9,451 nucleotides of DNA from Actinomycetes bacterium (lineage in GTDB: Bacteria > Actinomycetota > Acidimicrobiia > Acidimicrobiales > Palsa-688): NCBI GenBank assembly GCA_021811865.1, contig JAKAQB010000104.1, positions 1 to 9,451 on the forward strand, read 5' to 3'. The notes beneath the pieces are model-generated. The model worked only from the letters and a program-made list of their open reading frames with translations. It ran no database searches and had not been told where the DNA came from. A program made the position numbers and the translations under genes. Below are positions 5,095-9,451 of the stretch, piece by piece. Position 1 is the stretch's first letter; every line of letters begins with the position of its first letter.

Positions 5095-7655
5095 GCGGCG
5101 ACGATCCGGTTGCCGCACGGGTGAGACTCCTCGCCCAAGTGGAGGAGGCAGCTCGGTCGATCGCCCCGCTGTGGCCGTTGTCCACGGCCATCGCCGTGAA
5201 CCCCCTGTGGGATCTGCGCCAGATGTCCTTCCACCAGGCGGTGCGCCAGGCGCAGCAGGTGCTCGGCATCAGTGGGTACCCGTCGTGGGCACTGTTCGCC
5301 CAGGCCTACGCCAGGGGGCGCGTCACCGCCGAAGACCTCCGGGCGGTCATCGACGGTGGCTCTCGGGCGGCTGCGAGCCGGGACGTGCAGGCCTGGGACG
5401 AACCCGAGCTGGGCATACGACGCTGGCAGACGGCCGCCGAGCGCCACGATGACATCTTCGGGTCCGAGGTCGCGGCGAGCGTCGACCGCGAGGTGGCCAA
5501 GTGGTGCGCTGCCTACCTCGCAGGCATCGTGCCCGCCGGGCCGACCGGCGGCTTCCATGCCGCCTGGCGCACGGTCGTGGTCTTCGACCCCTCGGCCCGC
5601 TCGCTCGCCGGGGGGGCCGGCCGCAAGCGCCTCGCCGAGCTGGGCACCGATCCCGAAGACACCATCCTCACGTGCCTCGATCTACTCGGCATCGGCGACG
5701 AGGACCGGGTCCCCGAGCTTGCCCGTCATCTCGGGCGCATGCCGGGCTGGGCGGGACATGCCAAGTGGCGCTCTCGCTGGGCCGCCCCTGACCATCCCGG
5801 TCCGTCCCTGCACTTGGTCGACTACCTTGCCGTCCGGCTCTGTTACGAAGCCGTGCTGCTGGCCAACGAGGCTGCGCGGCCGGGCTTGGGGACGCGCCGC
5901 ACGGGCAAGCGGCGCCGCGCCCGCACTGCTCCTCACGCGCGGAGCGAGGGTGGCACACACGCTCTTTACGACGGCCACCCGGACCGTGCCGGAGGCGCCG
6001 TCGTCGTGGACCTGCCCGACGACGTGAGGCGACACCTCGGTGGGCTCTCCGCGACCGCCCTGGCGGATGTCTGGCTCGCCGCCTACGAGGCTCACTTCCG
6101 GGACCGACTGCTCGCCGCGCTTGACCGCCCGCCACTCGAGCCACCCCCCTGCCCCGAGGCGCAGGTCGTCTTCTGCATCGACGTCCGTTCCGAGGGACTG
6201 CGCCACCAACTCGAGGCCTGCGGCCCCTACGAGACGCTGGGCTTCGCCGGCTTCTTCGCCCTGCCCATCCGCTTCGGCCCCTGGTGGAGCGATGAAGCGA
6301 CGGATCTCTGCCCGGTCCTGCTCCGTCCGAGCGCGCGCCTCGGAGAGCGGCCGGTCTCTTCGACGGGGGCCGCCGAGCGCGAGCTCACAGGCCGCCAGGC
6401 GGTCGCGGCTTCCCATCGGGCGTTCGACGCCACCAGGAAGGGAGCCTTGTCCCAGTTCCTCCTGGCAGAAGCCGGCGGCATGGTCGCCGGCCCGGTCGTG
6501 CTCGCCAAGACGCTCGCTCCCTCCTGGTACCAGGCGGTACGACGCTGGGCACACCAGGTGATCGCCCCAGCAGCCGCCGCGGCCGTCGACGTGGATCCCC
6601 CGGCGAGCGCCATGAGCGACGACGAGCAGGCTCTTCTCGCTGAGGCAGCGCTCACCACGATGGGACTCACGCGCCGCTTCGCGCCGTTGGTGGTGCTCTG
6701 CGGGCACGGAAGCACGACCGAGAACAACCCCTACGCATCCTCGCTCGACTGCGGCGCCTGCGGGGGCAACAGGGGAGGACCGAGCGCCCGGGCTGCCGCA
6801 GCGATCTTGAACCGCCAGGCCATCCGCGCCCTGCTCGCCGAGCGAGGCATCACGATACCGGCCACGTCCGTCTTCCTCGCCGCCGAGCACGACACCGCCA
6901 CTGACACGGTGACCGTGCTCGACACCCACCTCGTTCCGCAGGACCATGCGGAGGGCGTCGCGACCCTGCAGTCGGCACTGGATCGAGCTGGCGCTGCGAC
7001 CGCAGCCGGGCGCGCCCCGCTGCTTCCCGGGACCGACGGCCGGCATCGCGTGACCGATCCCGCAGGACGCGCCGCCGACTGGGCCCAGGTGCGCCCCGAG
7101 TGGGGACTTGCCCGCAACGCCGCGCTCATCGCCGCGCCTCGCTCGGTCAGCGCCGGCGTGAGCCTGGGCTCACGCTGCTTCCTGCACTCCTACGACGCGG
7201 TGACGGACCCCGACGGTGTTGCCCTCGAGACGATCCTCACCGCCCCGATGGTCGTGGCGCACTGGATCAATGCGCAGTACTACTTCTCCACCGTCGACCC
7301 CGACATCCTCTCCGCAGGCGACAAGACCGCCCACAACATCGTCGCCGGTGTCGGCGTGGTGCAAGGAGCGGGCGGCGACCTGCGGGTCGGACTACCCCTC
7401 CAGTCGCTCTACGACGGGGACCGCGCGTACCACGAGCCCGTGCGGCTCCTCCTCGTCGTCGAGGCACCCGAGATGCTGCTGGAGGCTGTCATTGCCCGCA
7501 ATCCCGTGCTGCAGGACCTGTTCGATGGGCAGTGGGTGCACGTGGCGGCACGCGAGGACGGTCACGATCACTGGAAGATCCGCCGCGCCGGGGGCACCTG
7601 GGTCCGCTGGACCCCCGCCGGCGCCCGCACCGAGGAGGACGCCGCTCGTGGATGA
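5091..7655 (+). CDS. dabA: DabA, carbonic-anhydrase-like zinc subunit of the DAB inorganic carbon uptake system (DUF2309/UPF0753)
   Basis: The 854-residue protein belongs to the DUF2309 (PF10070) family and would convert CO2 to bicarbonate one-way in the cytoplasm when coupled to DabB. The N-terminal PLWPLSTAIAVNPLWDL (27-43) is a family signature. The zinc site is intact: Cys362 and Asp364 in VVFCIDVRSEG, His539 in VLCGHGSTTENN, and Cys554 in LDCGACGGN. The spacings (2 and 15 residues) equal those of the published Halothiobacillus DabA ligands Cys351, Asp353, His524 and Cys539. A basic stretch around 271-278 (TGKRRRAR) looks like a surface insertion. No membrane segments are obvious, so the protein probably sits on DabB at the inner membrane face. 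ATG 5091 overlaps the dabB stop (ATGA), consistent with translational coupling. The frame is also open far upstream inside dabB, but that is a GC artefact. Length is typical for the family. Confidence 0.94.
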   Translation: MSGDDPVAARVRLLAQVEEAARSIAPLWPLSTAIAVNPLWDLRQMSFHQAVRQAQQVLGISGYPSWALFAQAYARGRVTAEDLRAVIDGGSRAAASRDVQAWDEPELGIRRWQTAAERHDDIFGSEVAASVDREVAKWCAAYLAGIVPAGPTGGFHAAWRTVVVFDPSARSLAGGAGRKRLAELGTDPEDTILTCLDLLGIGDEDRVPELARHLGRMPGWAGHAKWRSRWAAPDHPGPSLHLVDYLAVRLCYEAVLLANEAARPGLGTRRTGKRRRARTAPHARSEGGTHALYDGHPDRAGGAVVVDLPDDVRRHLGGLSATALADVWLAAYEAHFRDRLLAALDRPPLEPPPCPEAQVVFCIDVRSEGLRHQLEACGPYETLGFAGFFALPIRFGPWWSDEATDLCPVLLRPSARLGERPVSSTGAAERELTGRQAVAASHRAFDATRKGALSQFLLAEAGGMVAGPVVLAKTLAPSWYQAVRRWAHQVIAPAAAAAVDVDPPASAMSDDEQALLAEAALTTMGLTRRFAPLVVLCGHGSTTENNPYASSLDCGACGGNRGGPSARAAAAILNRQAIRALLAERGITIPATSVFLAAEHDTATDTVTVLDTHLVPQDHAEGVATLQSALDRAGAATAAGRAPLLPGTDGRHRVTDPAGRAADWAQVRPEWGLARNAALIAAPRSVSAGVSLGSRCFLHSYDAVTDPDGVALETILTAPMVVAHWINAQYYFSTVDPDILSAGDKTAHNIVAGVGVVQGAGGDLRVGLPLQSLYDGDRAYHEPVRLLLVVEAPEMLLEAVIARNPVLQDLFDGQWVHVAAREDGHDHWKIRRAGGTWVRWTPAGARTEEDAARG

Positions 7656-7674
7656 GACCTGGGAGTTGACCCAG

Positions 7675-7974
7675 ATGACCCGAATCGAGGTCGTGATCAG
7701 CGGCGAAGACGTGGCGGTGGCCGAGGACCTGTTCTCCGGAGCCGGCGCCAGGGGGTTCACCGCCGTGCCGAACGTGTCCGGGCTTGGCCACAGCGGCCAT
7801 CACCAGGGACGCCTGCTGTTCAACCAACGCGACGGTCTGACGTTGCTCACGGTGGTGCTGCCGCCCGAGCGGGCCGGGGCGCTCCTCGAGGGCCTGAGGA
7901 GCCTGCTCGCGAACCGCTCCGGCGTGATGCTGGTCTCCGACACGTGGGTGAGCCGCCCCGAGTACTTCCAGTGA
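7675..7974 (+). CDS. PII-like signalling protein of the dab operon
   Basis: The 99-residue product (MTRIEVVISGEDVAVAEDLF at the start, RPEYFQ at the end) has the alternating strand-helix layout of a ferredoxin-like PII protein. A glycine/histidine-rich T-loop region follows (SGLGHSGHHQGRLLF, 35-49), then a strand TLLTVVLP and a C-terminal VMLVSDTWVSRPEYF. It lacks the usual PII uridylylation tyrosine loop and the TGxxGDGK nucleotide-binding B-loop, and has no redox CGxxxC tail as in SbtB. It is therefore a divergent PII relative. Similar small proteins sit next to dabA in other genomes, and the related CPII and SbtB proteins respond to bicarbonate or adenine nucleotides, so a regulatory role on DabAB is likely but inferred. 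ATG 7675 follows GGGAG at 7661-7665. An alternative GTG at 7648, after GAGGAGG, overlaps dabA and adds nine residues. Confidence 0.8.
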   Translation: MTRIEVVISGEDVAVAEDLFSGAGARGFTAVPNVSGLGHSGHHQGRLLFNQRDGLTLLTVVLPPERAGALLEGLRSLLANRSGVMLVSDTWVSRPEYFQ

Positions 7975-8011
7975 GCATCACCATCCAGAGACAGAGGATT
8001 GCCTGTTGTGA

Positions 8012-8032
8012 CCCTTGACCACGGTGTCAGGG
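8012..8032 (+). terminator. Weak hairpin after the dab operon
   Basis: CCC-T-(T)-GAC pairs with GTC-A-GGG across a six-base loop, 38 bp past the stop of the PII-like gene. There is one bulged base and no T tract. Actinobacterial terminators often lack the T run, so this is possible but not established. Confidence 0.25.
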
Positions 8033-8198
8033 GGATCGGTGCGGACCGTCCGGCGGTGGAGCGCGCCACCGGGACCTCTGCGGCGGCTCGGCGACGGCAT
8101 GCAGTGATCTGTGGGGCTTCCCGGGACCCTGCCGCGTCTCTCAGCAATCAGGTCGCTCACCAACGTGCGATCTTTGTCTAGTGAGTCAGATTTCGTAT

Positions 8199-8218
8199 AT
8201 CATGGAACGTACGATGAT
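8199..8218. repeat. Imperfect 20-bp palindrome in an AT-rich patch
   Basis: ATCAT at 8199-8203 pairs with ATGAT at 8214-8218, and the central ten bases add three more pairs, giving 8 of 10 pairs. It overlaps a promoter-like TATATC. Just upstream, GATTTCGT (8189-8196) repeats the core of operator site 1 at 3334-3341. It could be an operator for a lost or very short gene. Confidence 0.3.
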
Positions 8219-8545
8219 GAGTGATTCCCCGAGCCCGAAACCGAGCCCGAGCACCCGACACGGCCTGGCGGCCCGGGCGCGATGGCGACGCCCCCAGGTC
8301 ACAGAGGGCACGCTCTGGTCGAGTGCCGCTGCAGTCGGGCAGAGCGGACCGGCAGTGTGTCTCCTGGGGCGCGCCGCCACGACGTTCACGTGACCGACGA
8401 GCGACCCGGGAGGACTGGCGCGCCTTCCCAGGCGACTGCCAGCAACCACGGCTCTCCACGCTGGAGCAGGTTGGCGGCATCCCGGGCTGGTGACAGCTAC
8501 CCGCCCTGTGACCCTCGCCACCGAACCCCGATCAAGGACCAGATC

Positions 8546-8854
8546 ATGAGCGCCCATCCAGCCGAGCCCGCCCCGATCACCGTCGCAGAGGGCGGCGTGG
8601 GACCAGAGATTGGGGACTCCACCCTTCGCATCATCATGGCCGGGGGGGCCAAGCTCGACGTCGAGAGTTGCCGGTTCGACCACTGGCGCTGCCGCTTGCG
8701 GGGCCAGGAGGCCGGGCAGCGCGTCGCCTGCGAGCGGGTCATCGCAGTGTCTGGCCGCCCGGTTGGCACAGGGTTGCCATGCACCAGGACCGAAGGGCTG
8801 TCCAGCTTCGTCGGCCAGGCCGGGCTCTCCCTCGGTGAAGGGCGGCGATCATGA
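8546..8854 (+). pseudogene. Isocitrate dehydrogenase N-terminal remnant
   Basis: From ATG 8546 (AAGGA at 8534-8538) the frame gives 102 residues. Residues 11-41, beginning ITVAEGGVGPEIGDS and continuing TLRIIMAGGAKLDVES, match the start of NADP-dependent isocitrate dehydrogenases (family pattern ITVAxGDGIGPEIMDA then LRIIxxAGAKLDIE). The conserved GDGIGPE has become GGVGPE. After residue 41 the similarity stops: the remaining ~60 residues are Arg/Cys/Gly-rich, and neither other forward frame resumes the enzyme. A functional isocitrate dehydrogenase would need roughly 330 or more residues, so this cannot be an active enzyme. Its stop overlaps the purK start as ATGA. It is either a truncated and decayed copy or a short new protein built on that remnant; the first is more likely. 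Confidence 0.6.
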
Positions 8855-9451
8855 TCCAGGGCTCACGTCCAACACCGCCCTTCGCACCAGACGGGCGCGG
8901 CGACAAGATCGTTCCCCGTCCCCGGTCCGCCAAGGTGGCGATGATCGGTGCCGGGCAGCTGGCCCGTATGACCCATCAGGCCGCCGTCGACCTCGACATC
9001 GACCTCGTGGTCCTGGCCGAGTCGACCGGAGACAGCGCCGTCGGCGCAGGCGCGGCGTACCGGCTCGGATCCTCGTCCTGCCTGGCGGACGTTCGGGCGG
9101 TGGCCGAAGGGGCAGATGTCGTCACCTTCGATCACGAGCTCGTGCCCAACGCACACCTTGTGAAGCTGGAGCAGCTCGGGCATCACCTCCGTCCTGCCCC
9201 CCCGGCCTTGAGCCTGGCCCAGGACAAGCTCAAGGCCCGTACCGTCCTCTCGGCCTCAGGATTTCCCGTGCCGGCATTCGCTGCGGTGTCCTCGCGAGAG
9301 GACGTTTCCGCCTTCGCAGAAGCTTGCGGCTGGCCGATCGTGCTCAAGAGCTCGAGTGGGGGGTACGACGGCCGGGGCGTGCACGTGGTCGAGAGCTCGA
9401 GCCAGGTCGCTCAGCTCTTCGACTCGCGGTCCGGCGGCACGACGAGGTGGC
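8851..9451 (+). CDS. purK: N5-carboxyaminoimidazole ribonucleotide synthase PurK (3' end outside window)
   Basis: The 200 residues present carry the start of PurK, an ATP-grasp enzyme of de novo purine biosynthesis that joins bicarbonate to 5-aminoimidazole ribonucleotide using ATP. Visible are the dinucleotide-like fold VAMIGAGQLARMTHQAA (29-45), VVTFDHELVP (about 90-99), LAQDKLKAR (122-130) at the start of the ATP-grasp domain, and WPIVLK with Lys166, then GGYDGRGVHVV (170-180), the ATP-binding lysine and glycine loop. The full protein is usually 370-400 residues, so about half is missing. ATG 8851 gives ~28 residues before the first strand, a little longer than usual; an internal ATG at 8941 is an alternative. 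The usual partner purE would be expected downstream, beyond the window. Using bicarbonate as substrate gives a loose metabolic link to the upstream dab operon, probably coincidental. Confidence 0.92.
   Translation, partial: MIQGSRPTPPFAPDGRGDKIVPRPRSAKVAMIGAGQLARMTHQAAVDLDIDLVVLAESTGDSAVGAGAAYRLGSSSCLADVRAVAEGADVVTFDHELVPNAHLVKLEQLGHHLRPAPPALSLAQDKLKARTVLSASGFPVPAFAAVSSREDVSAFAEACGWPIVLKSSSGGYDGRGVHVVESSSQVAQLFDSRSGGTTRW

Larger units (their letters stand above)
7975..8545. other. Intergenic region without a supported gene
   Basis: No frame here gives a protein I recognise. Near the start, CCCTTGAC and GTCAGGG (8012-8032) can fold into a 7-bp stem with one bulge, a weak terminator candidate for the dab operon without a T tract. 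An AT-rich patch at 8173-8218 has a promoter-like pair (TTTGTC at 8173, TATATC at 8196, 17 bp apart) and an imperfect palindrome at 8199-8218. A short frame from ATG 8214 to 8393 is possible (59 residues, starting MMSDSPSPKPSPS), but it has no Shine-Dalgarno sequence and no recognisable motif. The segment may be decayed sequence, in line with the gene remnant that follows. Confidence 0.5.

Noticed and set aside
5682..7046. 454-residue open frame on the minus strand opposite dabA
   Set aside because: It lies entirely within a gene with verified zinc-site motifs; composition and lack of domains mark it as a shadow.
7999..8181. 60-residue frame after the PII-like gene
   Set aside because: TTG start, no Shine-Dalgarno sequence and no recognisable similarity; length is expected by chance at this GC content.
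8178..8683. Minus-strand frames (100 and 165 residues) over the region before purK
   Set aside because: No motifs, and one is antisense to the isocitrate dehydrogenase remnant.
1..9451. tRNA, rRNA, CRISPR array, insertion sequence or attachment site
   Set aside because: Looked for cloverleaf ends, regularly spaced repeats, transposase motifs and flanking direct repeats; none seen by eye.

Overview
This is a high-GC chromosomal segment, most likely from an actinomycete (Actinomycetota), possibly Acidimicrobiia or a related lineage. The reasons are strong G/C third positions, GTG/ATG starts, an InhA-like enoyl reductase, a SigG/SigX5-type ECF sigma factor, and two genes that look leaderless (a TAnnnT -10 box seven bases before the start codon). 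The lineage is inferred from gene content only; no marker gene fixes it.

Layout. Positions 1-829 (minus) hold most of an ECF sigma factor with a SnoaL-like tail, cut by the left edge. Positions 1119-2057 (minus) hold a DUF6671-type protein with two C-terminal cysteine clusters. A 99-bp AT-rich divergent promoter region with a perfect 7-2-7 inverted repeat separates it from an InhA/FabI-like enoyl-ACP reductase (2157-2960, plus). A small winged-helix regulator (2967-3317, minus) runs convergently against that gene and divergently from the main system of the window.

The core is a three-gene operon on the plus strand. dabB (3475-5094) encodes a proton-channel-type membrane subunit, dabA (5091-7655) a large zinc carbonic-anhydrase-like subunit, and the third gene (about 7675-7974) a small PII-like protein. 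dabB and dabA overlap by ATGA, and the PII-like gene follows dabA by 19 bp or overlaps it, depending on its start. DabA and DabB form the energy-coupled inorganic carbon (DAB) uptake system that converts CO2 to bicarbonate in the cytoplasm. The PII-like protein is a candidate regulator. Two related 13-bp sequences in the divergent promoter region (one next to the regulator's -10, one over the dabB -10 and transcription start) suggest that the winged-helix protein controls both itself and the dab operon. A cell with this operon probably fixes CO2 or relies on carboxylation at low CO2, but no RuBisCO or other fixation gene is visible here.

Positions 7975-8545 hold no gene I can support. They contain an AT-rich promoter-like patch with a half-match to the dab operator sequence. 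Positions 8546-8854 carry an ORF whose first ~40 residues match the N-terminus of isocitrate dehydrogenase and whose remainder does not, so it is probably a gene remnant. Its stop overlaps the start of purK (8851 to the right edge, partial), a purine biosynthesis gene.
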